Notes under the pieces: generated by a model | The model's input: only the letters and a program-made list of their open reading frames with translations | What the model was told of the DNA's origin: nothing | Database searches by the model: none | Shown here: piece after piece, positions 34,456-46,000 of the stretch | Layout of the letters: every line of letters starts with the position of its first letter | Numbering within the stretch: the first letter of the stretch is position 1 | Program-made: the position numbers and the translations under genes | DNA from: Sphaerosporella brunnea | Taxonomy: Eukaryota; Ascomycota; Pezizomycetes; Pezizales; Pyronemataceae | NCBI GenBank assembly: GCA_008704415.1 | Contig: VXIS01000048.1 | Coordinates: 124,001-188,000 of the forward strand | Direction of reading: 5' to 3' | DNA: 64,000 nt

Positions 34456-35723
34456 CCTAGTTCACCGTGGCTGCTGCAACTGTAGAATAAAGAACCGGGG
34501 TTTCCTTGCCATCATTAGATTCTGCGATGCTCCATATTGCTTGCTCTGTTCCTCGATTGAGTATGTAGGTTCAGTCACTGGACACATTTCACAGCCAAAT
34601 GGCTTGTTTCCAGCACCCCTGCCAACAACCACCACCCAATCTATAAATATATAACTGCTGGAATTTGTATTTCAAGTGGTCGGTAGCTCAAAAAAAAAAA
34701 AAAAAAAAAAAAGGTGGTTGCGTAACAAGCTTTTGAGGCGACAATTTTTGTATGGGGCCCCATACGACTCTCGCCACACCCTTCTCAACAGTTCGTTACG
34801 CCTCAAAATTATCTGGCTCTTTTAGAGAGGGAAATTCAGACAATTTACATTGTATGGTGTCACGCGCCAGATTTTTGCAACCACGGGGTGTTGTTTTTTA
34901 CGAGCTGCTGGACATGGGCAATTTAGGTGTGAAAACGCAAAATACCGAGTCTTTTTGTCCTAGTACTGTACATATCCCCGCAACCCCGCGATCCGTCACG
35001 AGCGGTATATCCCTTTGATGCGTAACCTGATATCTAGAAATCTGTTCTCGATGGCCTAAAATCGGTAGAGTTGAGACAAAGCAGCCGGCTAGAAAGCGTA
35101 GCGGTGAGAAAAAAAAAAAAAAAAACCCCCCAACCATCTTGACGATACATGATGGTGTTGGTGTTTCCAAGTTAGGTACGAGTACAGAATGTAAAGCTCT
35201 GTGTGTGTACATGTGTGTACTCTCATATTTATTGTCTGCATGCAACCTCGACAGCTTATGGCAGACCCGACTTCCGGTCCCCACCCATGTCCTGTTTGCC
35301 GCCTTATTGACGTATGTGATCTCATACGTTAACTGCGGCAAGGCAACTCCGAATACCAATCTGTCCGAGACAAAGGGGAAAGTTATAAGAGAAACAACAA
35401 GGGAAAGAAACAAGCTTTAAAAACGCATAAACTTCCCTGGCCACCGACTAGATCACTCCTCCTCCTCCATCTCCTCCTCCTCCTCCTCCTCCTCCCAATG
35501 GAGAGCTCTTGTGATCACAGAGGTACTCTATGGGAGCTCGGATATATGGATGCTGGCCGATCTGAGACGCTTTTTATTGCCTGCATGCATCGCCTCCGTA
35601 ATAGAGTACAGGCATGTGTTGAATGTGCACCGCATGGGCGCAGTGCATGCATGTTATATAACTAAATAGAACCGCCCCCACCATGATATTAGCACTCGAC
35701 GAAAAGAAAAAGTATCCGGACAC
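34456..35723. other. Gene-free region with simple repeats
   Basis: Poly-A runs at about 34690 and 35108 and a TCC microsatellite at about 35457-35496. No gene supported. Confidence 0.4.
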
Positions 35724-36980
35724 TCAGAACCCCGCTCCCACAACCAAACCACGCAGCGAAGAAGTCTCAAAATTAAGAGTTAGCAGTTGAAACCCTTCAG
35801 GCAAAAAGGATTTCTGTGCCGACGATTTTTCGTTGGGGGTATCCTGTTTATCCAAATCCTCCTCAGCGGCTTTGCGTGCATTGTATGCGTCCTTAAGGCA
35901 GTCTCCGGGGTGGAACAAGTTCATGGAGAGCACCGCCAAAATGACCATGATGCCCTCGAGGACAAAGAAATAAGTTTCGTTTCCTGAAAAAAAAAGAGGG
36001 GGGGTATACCCGTCAGCGCCATGGGCTCATCATATCCAGCTGGGAGAGTTATCATCAAAGAATCAATCACGTACTGATCAACTTCCCCTTCCAACCCTGG
36101 CTCAACTCGATCAGTCTGTAAATGGAGCGGATCTGGATGCACACCGTCGCGAAGCCGATCATGACCAAGAACCCCTTAAACTTCCACGACCCGCGGAGGT
36201 GCTCGTAGATGGGATCTAGTTTGCGGCCGGACGTGGCCACCCGGTACGCATACTCAGCGCAGAGGAACATGAACAGAGCGATCGTAAAGACCTGGAACGC
36301 CAAGCCCGCAACCATGATATGTGTGCCATTGGCGGGGTCCTTCTGGTTCTGCGAAGCAACGCTTGCGATGCCGCCGCCGGCGCCCTGCAGCACCAGCGAG
36401 AAAAAATCGCAGCATATAAAAATCTGCGTGTAACGGACCGGCCGGATGCGGGATATGTCGGCACCGTAAATAGTGACGCTGTCCGGTTAGGTTTAGTGAT
36501 CGATGCTTACCAATTCGAGGGTATTCTATTATATCCGAACCGGGCGGGCCGGAGACGGATCCGCGGGGGAAAACTCACATTCTGGAGAGGCAGAGATAGA
36601 TTCCGGCGGCGAAGAAGGCGGGCGCAAATGTGAGGCAGCAGATTTGCATCAGGAAGCCGTTCATGTTGAACGGGTCGTTGTAGGATATTATTCGCCCCAC
36701 GTAGCCCAACACCTCAGCTTGAGTGCCAGTTAGCTACATCCATGGCCATCCCGTAGATTACGGACGGTATAGAAGACGAACCGATGTTTCCTGAAACAAG
36801 TGCAAACGTGAATGTCCATGTTCGATACCAGATGCCTTGGCTGATATTGAGCAAGAGTGAGACAATGAACAATGCCATCAAGATAGAGTTCATTGGGAGC
36901 GAAGGCCGATAGTAATAGTAAGAGTCCTCGATTGGACATATATGGATGTTGCAAACGATGTCTGCCGTGCTGTTCGACAT
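35724..36980 (-). CDS. RTA1-like lipid-translocating exporter family protein
   Basis: Exons 36980-36782, 36717-36579, 36478-36075 and 35983-35724 encode 333 residues with phases 1, 2 and 1. Intron 1 has a TAGCTAACTGG branch site. Seven membrane segments are plausible. RTA1 family signatures are SGNIAEVLGYVGRI (joined over intron 1), NPF-like DPFNMNGFLMQICCLTFAPAF, LSRIVTIYGADISRI (over intron 2), CCDFFSLVLQGAGGG, IRSIYRLIELSQGW, and ETYFFVLEGIMV with FHPGD near the end. Yeast relatives Rta1, Rsb1 and Ylr046c act in sphingoid-base export, 7-aminocholesterol resistance or stress. The plasma membrane is the expected site. The acidic C-terminal tail is short. The actual substrate is unknown. Confidence 0.92.
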
Positions 36981-39900
36981 TGTCGGAGTTGACAGAGAAG
37001 TTGTCTTTGCAGGTTCAGTTGTAGAGGCAGAGGCTTGTCGTTAGCCAGGCTCGGAAGTGGTAGTTGAGAAGGTCCGCGGGGGTTTCTCCTCTTAAAGCCA
37101 AATCGGCCGAAACTACAGAGGTTTCAAGTATAAAAGCGTGATGTGCGTGCTGGTCTTGGTATATATGAAGGTCTCCGAACGAGCGGGACCAAAAATACTA
37201 TATAACCATTACCGCGGCTGGACAAAATGATACAATTTTCCTCTTTCGCCTATAAAAGCATCCTCAGCTTTGCAGAGAAATCAATTCGCTGGTAGTTCTG
37301 GACCGACTTTACGCCATGGGCATCATGCGTATTGTCCAACAGTTGGTCAGATCGATATCAGCCGTCTGTCTATGTACAAAATCCTGCATTCCCCATGGGC
37401 TTACGAGGCCTGTAAGCAGCCGCTTTATGGTGGCCCGAGGCGCACCGAGTGCTTGGTAGTGGGGCAAGGCTTCGACTGAATACGAATCTAGTCTCCACTG
37501 CCGGTCCGATAGCTCGGACCGATCGGCATATCCCCGAAATCTCGCGCGCGACGAACATTTTTTTTTTTATCCATCCTAGTGTAAATAAATATTTACATCT
37601 AATGCTTCTTGAAATTCTTTAAAAGCAATTTCTCTCGCTGATGTTGCACGAATTATTACATTTGTGGTTGGGGTCAAAACTGGGGTGTCGCGGCCACTAG
37701 AGTGGATAAGAAGCTGTGACCCCACGTGGTCGAGCTGAATCCGTGGAGATTTTCATTTATCAACTCTTTTGCTGGACAGCCCTACCAACTGACATGATCA
37801 CCCAGCTGAAAGCTTGTGAGACACTTTTTAAGCCCCAAAACGTGCGCAGAATAGAATGTCAGAATCCTGTGCATGCACGAGATCTCGGGCTCATGTTCAG
37901 CCGACCACAATGACTTCCCATCAAACTTTATTCTGCCTGTCATTTGTATCGGTAGCAGGCCAAAAACGGCATGCGTATGCTCCTGGTGGATGAAATTTTG
38001 TTGTGATAGTTGCAGCGATCTGTTCGTCGCTACACAATAAAGAGAGTAGAAGATAGCCTTCTGGTACAGAAAAACCCCCCTGTTGTGCCAAGGCCATGAC
38101 GTTTTGAATTTTCCGGTTCCCGGCGAATGGGTAGTAGAGTCATGCTTGCTGCAGACCGCTGTAACTTTCATCCGAGTCGTTTGGAACTGCCGGGCGCGGG
38201 CTCCCGCGCCTCCGAGAGAGCCACCCCATCCTTAATTCTACTCCACCACGATCGATATCTGTCAACCTTATTATCGTCAATGCTGTTCAGCCACACAGAG
38301 TGGGGGAAGCATACGTATTCTGCCTATAACTAGGCGCGCAAATGTGCTGAGTGGATGCCGTGGGGAAAGCTCACATGTTAATTAGCAATGGCCATTGTCG
38401 GTGGTGAATTCCTGGTGTTGGTGCATTGAACATCGTCCCTGAAAGTGGCATTTTCGTCTCGCTTTTGTTTTGGGGGGATTCAGATCGCAAAAATATGGTC
38501 ATTGTAGCTTGAAGTTCACCACGAAAAATTGCCGGGAATTATCCTTCATAGGGAAAATAAGTTATCCTAACAGCAAACGGCACTGGACTCAGTTCGTGGA
38601 CAACACCGTATTGGAGACTTTAGGAGTGCTTGGGTGTTACATTACCACCGACCGCAGGCTGTACGATGAAAACAACAACATTGTTGTCATCCCAGAGCTT
38701 AGGCCTTCCCAAAGTCCGTTGATGTTGATGTCCCAAAAGCTCATCTGTGCTTCATCGATCAGGAGGAATGCAATGTAAGAGAACCGGACAGCTCGAGCAT
38801 TTGGAATATGGCCTCCCGTCATATGAACAACCTTGTTCTGGCCAGTGAGGGCGTAAATAGGAGTCAATCGTCCGTACAGCCCAAACAACATATTGTCCAC
38901 TAATCGTAGGAAAGGAGTCTAGTCTTGTCCAACGAGCTTCTCGAATTAAAACGGTTGTTTAGCACCCGCCCAGTTGTGATATAGCACGAAGGTAGGAGGC
39001 GGGAGAAAATGATGAGAGGAGCAATGGGAGGGAAGGAGACGGAGGACACTTAGATGCTAGCCTCACTGTATATCACTCAGTCTGGACTCGAACAAATAAC
39101 CTCGTCTTGTCTCCCGCTCATCAACTAGGAACAGTGACTGACGTACGTGCCGTTGGAGACTGACACAAGCAAAAAAGAGGCTTGCGGCGCTGTGAGATGC
39201 CGGTGAAGAGGACCACGAGGCCACGAAACTAAACGTTCAGCGAGTTGCAGCAGATGGTATGCACTTCGGATGGGTTCGAGTCGACAGGACTGCAGACGAG
39301 AGCCATGCGGGAGCTGCAACAAGGATAAGCTCAAGGCTCACCGGCAGGCGGGGCACGTGACCTCTTTGACAACTCGGCTGGCCACGCGTGAAGGCAGGAA
39401 GCAGCAGGAGAAAGGCAAGCTGCGGAGTCTGCTCCGTTGGAATGTGCAGGGTCTCCCTCCACAGCTGCGCATCCTCGGAACGCCCGCACCAGAATAGCTG
39501 AACCAGGGCCCGGAGTTCCTGAGGCGTGTGCAGCGAAGCCTGCGGGGTGGTGTCCGAAACGTTAGCCGTGCAGAAAACCGTTCTGACCGTTCTGGAAGCT
39601 TTTTCGCACGCTTCTCTTCAAAGCCTTTCCCCCCACCCCCGAAGCCACGTTTGCAGTGCGCATCCGCACCGTCGTTCGGGCACCACCGATGCATCATCGA
39701 TTGAAGCTTAATTTTCTTTTTTCTATTTTCGTCTTTTTTGACGCATTGACGGGACGTGATGGGCAGTAGGTTAGTCATTGTCACTCATGCAATTGTGCAG
39801 TTCTCTACTACCTGTCTACGTACTTAAGTATGTACAAGTGTAAGTATGCATCTATCGGCCGAAGATTGGAAAAAAGAAGTGAGTCTTCCTGGGGCTTACT

Positions 39901-40938
39901 TAATTTCTTCGTGTTCTCGTCAACTGGCGCCTTCTCGCCCACGCCGCTGCCAAGGCTTACCGTTGTTTCACCTCTCGGAATCGGGAATTATGGAAGAAGT
40001 GTTTTCGGAACCTTTGAGCGAGCCATTGGGTTCGAACGTTCCCTTCCCTCGCCTGTTCCCGAAATTATTTTTGGCCTCGGCTGGGCAGGCGTTCTGCCCC
40101 CCCCCCCCCCCCACCCAAACTGCACACTCCCACGCGTTATGAATGCAGATGACGACGGTTTCGTGGCTTGCGGGAGGCCATCCAGCCTCAACGGCCGCCT
40201 CTTTATCATCACCGACACACTGGCGTGCTGACAAGGGAATGTGCCAAAAGGTAACGTTAACCACCCAGAACAATAAAAATATTCCCTTCTTCCGTGGCTG
40301 TGCCCCCGAATTTCCCACACCCGTCAAGAAAGACTGGGGATCGCATTCGGCCCGTGCAGCTCAGAAAGAGTCATAGTTGCTCCCCCCCCATGACCTCCCC
40401 ACGGTCCACCCACTCCGGGCTTGTTTGTTGTTTGACGTCGCCTGTTTCCGTAACGAGTACTGGGTCTGCCTTTCAGCATCCGCTTTTGGGAAAAAGTAAT
40501 ATCGTTTTACTTGCCCTTCTTACTACAAGCGTGTTATCAGATGGATTCTGGTGCCAGCCTCGAAACCCAACAAGGAGCTCACAGGACGACCGCGTCGGCG
40601 TCGCAGGAGCTCCCGTATACCGCCGCCTCATCTGGGATCGCTTGCGTGAGAGGCAGGATTTTCCATTTCAAATAAAAACCCCGACAATGGACCAGTGTTT
40701 GGGGCCATCATCGACATCACGAACAATCATTCATCCAAACAAACCTTAATCAACAACAACATCAATACTCCTCATCTCTCTCCTCATCTTCAATCATCAT
40801 ATATCTCCAAGCAAAGTATATAACCAAGCATCTCCGGTTTATATACACTCTTCATCCGTAATAAACGGTCCCAAGCTCTATCAAAAAACCCAATCTCTTC
40901 GGGTACCCTCTTCAACAAACACAACAAACACACACAAG
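36981..40938. other. 4-kb gene-poor region
   Basis: No firm gene. A poly-C run occurs near 40099-40113. Frames near 38470-38900 on both strands are open for 87-102 residues with no family. The stretch 38920-39130 has a mixed CTC/TCC-rich texture. Promoter and leader of the 66-codon gene are expected at the right end, where CAA/ATC-rich text with repeated TCATC begins at about 40740. Confidence 0.35.
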
Positions 40939-41139
40939 ATGCCCAGTCCCGGCAATTCGCAAGACCCAGAAGTCATCCGCCAGTGGATGTCCCAAAACCT
41001 GATGAGCGTATCTAGCGGGGTACCCTCAGGACAACATCCATATCCGCAGCTGGACCCACGACTTCTCGGAGGCTCAAACCTTCCGAGTGGGCCCCACGCA
41101 CCAGGCATGATGGGACCGCCTAGTGGGCCACGCAGATGA
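40939..41139 (+). CDS. Small Pro/Gly/Ser-rich protein (66 residues)
   Basis: The start sits in a good fungal context (CACACAAGATGCCC) after a CA-rich leader. The first 20 residues can form an acidic-to-polar helix (SQDPEVIRQWMSQNLMS). The rest is Pro/Gly/Ser-rich (LGGSNLPSGPHAPGMMG). No signal peptide, membrane segment or cysteine pattern. The leader from about 40740 on is CAA/TCATC-rich and the 3' region is T-rich, both as in expressed fungal mRNAs. Function unknown; a small intrinsically disordered protein is likely if it is real. Confidence 0.5.
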   Translation: MPSPGNSQDPEVIRQWMSQNLMSVSSGVPSGQHPYPQLDPRLLGGSNLPSGPHAPGMMGPPSGPRR

Positions 41140-43000
41140 TCCCGACAGAGCTGAAGGGGTATATGTCACATTTTAAGGTAGCCTATCCCGGCCTGCCCTG
41201 GGGATCTACTATTAGGGTGCTGACAGGTGTGTCGAGTCACAGTTAATTAGCCCTCCCAATCGAATGTATACAACAATAATCTCCTCTCTCGGGTTTAAGG
41301 GCTTGACCTAAGTTCGAAATTAGAGCTTTTCCCTTTTTTCTTCTCCTCTCATTTCATTGGTTTGCCGGCTTTTTTTTTTTGCATAGATTTGTGTTTTCCT
41401 TTCCTGGTCTTGTACTACCATTGTTCTATTGTTTTTTTTTTTCCGTCGGCGGGGCGTTCGGTGTAAAGGGCTATATCTATGCTATGATTTACGGTTTTCG
41501 GGTTCGGGAATATCAATAAAGCGGAGGGTGTCTGTTCTGTCTGTACTTTACAACAAAATTCTGTCTCTGGGTTCGGAGGTCACAACACGTTTCGTTTCTT
41601 TTCTCTGGTGATGCTTCTTGTGCTTCTGCTTCTGCTTCTGCTTCGCCACAAGTTGCTACACGATGAATCATGATTCATCCAAACCTGGCAGGAGGGGGGG
41701 GTGGTTCGTAACCCGGTAAAACTCTATCAACAAAATGTCACCGGTTCCCGCATCACGAAAAAGTATACGTACCTAGGGCACGTACGTACAACTTTACGCC
41801 CCCGCAACCGCAACCTAAAAAACACAAAAGCATAAGGGCAGGGCAAGCGCCGCCTCTATACGCAGCAGTGCAACGTAAAACGTAACGTGCCACACACCAC
41901 GCGGCTAAGCAGGCCCCCTTACAATATCTCCACGCTACCAATCTCCAAATCTGCCTGGAGATATATCAAGCCCCCCCCCCCCCCAAGAGCTGTTAACCGA
42001 GCCAGTGGAACACAGCCCCACGGGTTTAAGAAAACCTGAACCGAAGATCAGGTCCCCCCCCCCTCTGCTCGAGTAGGTATCCTATCCCCGAACGCCGAGC
42101 CGGACGCTCCTCCGAGCTGCCGAGTGATCTCCGATGTTGCGGGGGCTGTGCAAACCCCCATCCACCGCCCCTCAACCACCACTTACATCACCAAGCAAGC
42201 ATCAGCAAGCGTGCAAGTGCCCAGATAGCACCGCAACCACAACCAGCCCGGAACCCAGGACCGGTGCAAAACCGGCCCGATCGGCCGCCAGTCACAGCCC
42301 GACCCGTCCGTTCCCGCGTGTCACATAGAGAGTATACCCTAGCTACATAGCGTAAAAACGAAAACGTGTGTGTGGTGGCTGAGCACGAGCTGCTCCAAAC
42401 GCGAAGACGCGAGTCATAGCTTACCGGAGCTGTGAGAGAAAGCTTGTAACCTCAAAGGCGTGAATACGTAAACTCTTTATCGTATTCGTCATCGCTCCCC
42501 CCCCCCCAACCTAACCCACCATCGCGGGTAGTCCTGCACAAAGTTGTTTTCTACATACAATGACCTGTTCAAGAGATAACATACACACGCACATGTGCAC
42601 ACCGGGGTGGACTCCGAGTGACGGCCCATGCATGTCTGTTACCAAACTACTTATGGTAGTAGCTAACACCCTCATATCTGTACAGAAAGTATATAAAATT
42701 CCATATCTCACATGCATACTAAGTACTAAGTATGTGCTTACTTAATATTAGTAGCCGTCAATCATAAAATATATGCCCTGAGAGAGAAGCACACCACGCG
42801 CACATGGACAAGCATTTCCATCGTGGAACGAAAGGAAGAAAAAAAAAAAACAAAAAAAAAACAAAGGAGAATCAACTCAAATCCATGAGCCAATCGTGTA
42901 GTACAATAATGATGCGCAGCCAAATAAAGAACTCCATACCAAGCCATAAACCAAAAAATAAAAAGGGATAAAAAATAAAAAAAAAACACCGCTTCCCCTC
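41140..43000. other. Intergenic, homopolymer-rich
   Basis: Contains a CTTCTG hexamer repeat near 41618-41642, poly-C runs near 41971-41984, 42055-42063 and 42497-42507, and poly-A runs near 42838-42860. No gene seen. The 3' end of the Atg2 gene abuts at 43001. Confidence 0.4.
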
Positions 43001-46000
43001 TTAATATCTCTTGTATTTATCCTCCCTGGCCTTTCTCCTCTCCGGCTCCATCGCATTACCAACACCCATCAACGTCCGTCCAACCGCCTCGCTAACTCCA
43101 ATCACTGGTCTGATTACAGCCTTTGGCGCCGCCCTCGCCACAGCGATGGCGACGCCGCGGGCATCGCCCCCTTCTGCAATTTCCGCCGGCAACGTAAGGA
43201 TCGCGTCTCTGGCTTCGCCAAAGTTTCGTCTCAACGATCTCGATGCGCCTCGCAATCCTGTCGTCGAAATTAGTATGCATCGGAGGGACAACGAATACGG
43301 GACTAACCTTGCAGTACACTCTCAGGTTGGTCTGCATACAGCGATACCATACGCTCACCCTCAGCGTCCTCTTCATCTTCTCCAACCTCAATCACCGTAA
43401 AGTTGTGTTCCCCGCCAGTGAGAGCCCCCTCCGCACTCTGCAGAAGCGCTTGTGTACCCACTGCGACCTTAGCGCCCAATCGTACCAGCTCCCCAGCGGT
43501 ATTTCGAACAAAGCCTCCCATACCCTTTTGCAGCGAGCGGATAATACGGCCATCCTTTTTGTATTCTCGCATGGGCACGACGAAGAGATCCCGAGCCCCT
43601 GCGCCCAGATTGACAAGCGAACGAACAGGAGCCACTCCTGCGAGAACGCCAGGAAGCTGGGTCTTTTGGATATCGGGCATCCACGTATCGTTTAAAACCT
43701 TGCTCATCCTGGTCATACCTGAGATGCCATGAAGAATAACGCGACGGAGCACCATGTCGGCCTCATCCAGAATGAAAAAGTTCATAAACTCCGTGGTGTG
43801 GCCCGAACGAAGACCAGCGTAGTCAACATATTTCGGCTTGTAATCCAGCTTGACCCGAATGGAATTGACCTCGACCCGCTGAAGGAAGGGTTCCTCTGGA
43901 CCCTTCCCAGCAGGAACAGTGGTGTTTGAATCGTCTTTAAATTCGAAGAAGCGAGTCATGAAGTCTAACGTGTCCTGATCCACATGAAGCCGAAGAGGCA
44001 GGATGTTTGCTTTGACTATCAACTCGGTAGCTGCGAGCTCAGGTACCGGTTTGACGACTAAAATCTCTAAACGGACCATGTCACTTCCGAATTCACGCTC
44101 TCCGCCATCCTGGCAATAAGTGACAAACTTCCTCCAGGTACTTGTAGGGACGTTGTCGAAGATCTCCAGATCCCTCACCTTCACATCAACACTACTCTGA
44201 ACTTCATCGGATCCAGGTTGGAAAAGCAGGAAGTCGACGTTGACGCCCTTGAGCTCAAACTGCATCTTGTGATGTCTGCTACGACTGAGCTTGAGCCCGC
44301 GTCCCTTTCCTGACCGAGAATGGTGGTGATCTCCTGTTACAGTTGACCGCGAACGTGATGAAAGCGGTCTACAGGACTCTGCAGTGGTCGTGGCATATGA
44401 GGTTTCCGACATTTGGTCGTCAAAGTGCTTATTAATGTCATTCGTCAAATCTCCGGGAGCGCGATTGGCTGGGATGCCGATGTAAATGGAGTTGAACAAG
44501 AAGTCGTCAACAACACTCTCATCATCGTCTTCCATGTCAAAGGAGACCCGCCGGTTGCGTCTTTCTGCAACCTTGGACTCGACTCTTCGAACGGCTTGTG
44601 TTATGGTATCACGGGTTCGCTGCCAGTCGTAGCCATCGTGAAGATTGAAGATAACGTGGACATCCCGTACATGGACTCGCAGAGGGAAATATGCGGCTCT
44701 GTATGGAATCAGAAAAAGCAGTTTTCGAGAAAAGAAGATGCGACATACCTTGCAACCGCATCTTGGTTGAGTGACTTCTTTCCTTTGTGTCTCGGCGCGG
44801 CACTTCCGAAGTGATCTTCGAAGAATTCCAACGGACTGGAATCCAGCATCTGCACATTTTCCGTGAAAACACTGTCGCTTGAACCGCTGCCCTCTCGACT
44901 CAGGCTTGGAGTGTGCATTTGTGACAGTTCTTCTTCGAGCATGCTATCCGCTAGCGCCTCTGTGGGTTTCTCTGGTGGCGTCTTGTGGCCATAGTAGCTC
45001 TCAACGAATGATAGATTGGTTGGGAGATCCTCATCGAGGTGAAGCAGCTCTTCCTCGTCATCCCCCACCGCGTCTGGCTTTTTCCGCCCAGGGTGTACAA
45101 AGGCGTCCTCAGCTAGACTAGCGAGCATGTCAATGGGCATGACCTCTGTACAGTACCTGATTTCGTCGGTTTCAGGGGCCGGTGGCTTCAAGCCATTGAA
45201 GACTGCGATCATCGTTTGAGTCGAGTCCGCGCAGCTTTCGATCAGAAGCAAATCATCTCTGATCTCCAAATCCACAGCCTTGCCAACCACCTGCAGCGTT
45301 ACCATGGCCGAAGACACAGTGACCATAGGAACGTATCCCATTGAGACAAACCCTGCCAGATGGTCCGAAAGCACTTCTCGCCTACCGCGTAACTGACCGG
45401 ATTCAGCAGCGAGGAGATGCTCAGCATCATCTATGACCATAATGCTCGCTTTCTTGATTTCCATTCCAGCGCTGACCGTTCCGCCCGTCGGGAGTGCGGC
45501 CTGGAGTCGAGATTCAGTCAAGATAATGAGCCCCCGAGACTTCATATCCAGAGGATTGAGAGCAAGAACAGAGTCTGTGATGGCAATATCGAAACCGAGA
45601 ACGCCGGAACCATCGATATTCTCTTTTCTTTGTGGCAGGGCGATGATGGATTCGACCATTTCTTGAGCCAATTCCTCACCAGTGAGTCCGCTCGGTGATT
45701 CCATCATGGACATCAATGTTTTGACGTTGTACTCGGCACGCAGGTTCCAAAGCTTAACCCGCACGACAGGTTCCAGCTCATCCCCGACCATTCGAACCAT
45801 GACCATGGGTCTATCATGCTGCGAGCCAGTGAATATTCGCCTATCAATACCTTCCCCCAAAAGCTCTTCGTGGTCGTTTCGGCGGACGCTGATAGTGCCG
45901 ATGGCCATTGCAACAAGAGACGGTGCGGAGACATGAGTAATACCCAGAGAGTCCATTTCGGCCTCCAACCTGCCTACACCCCCGCCAATCTGCGCATAAG

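Noticed and set aside
5739..35125. Poly-A tracts as SINE tails
   Set aside because: No shared upstream body or RNA polymerase III box A/B was found next to them; treated as homopolymer runs.
34898..35413. Open frame of 171 codons on the minus strand
   Set aside because: Contains a poly-Phe stretch from a poly-A run and no domain.
38920..39130. Possible LTR or retroelement end
   Set aside because: No direct-repeat partner, primer-binding site or coding domain could be seen.
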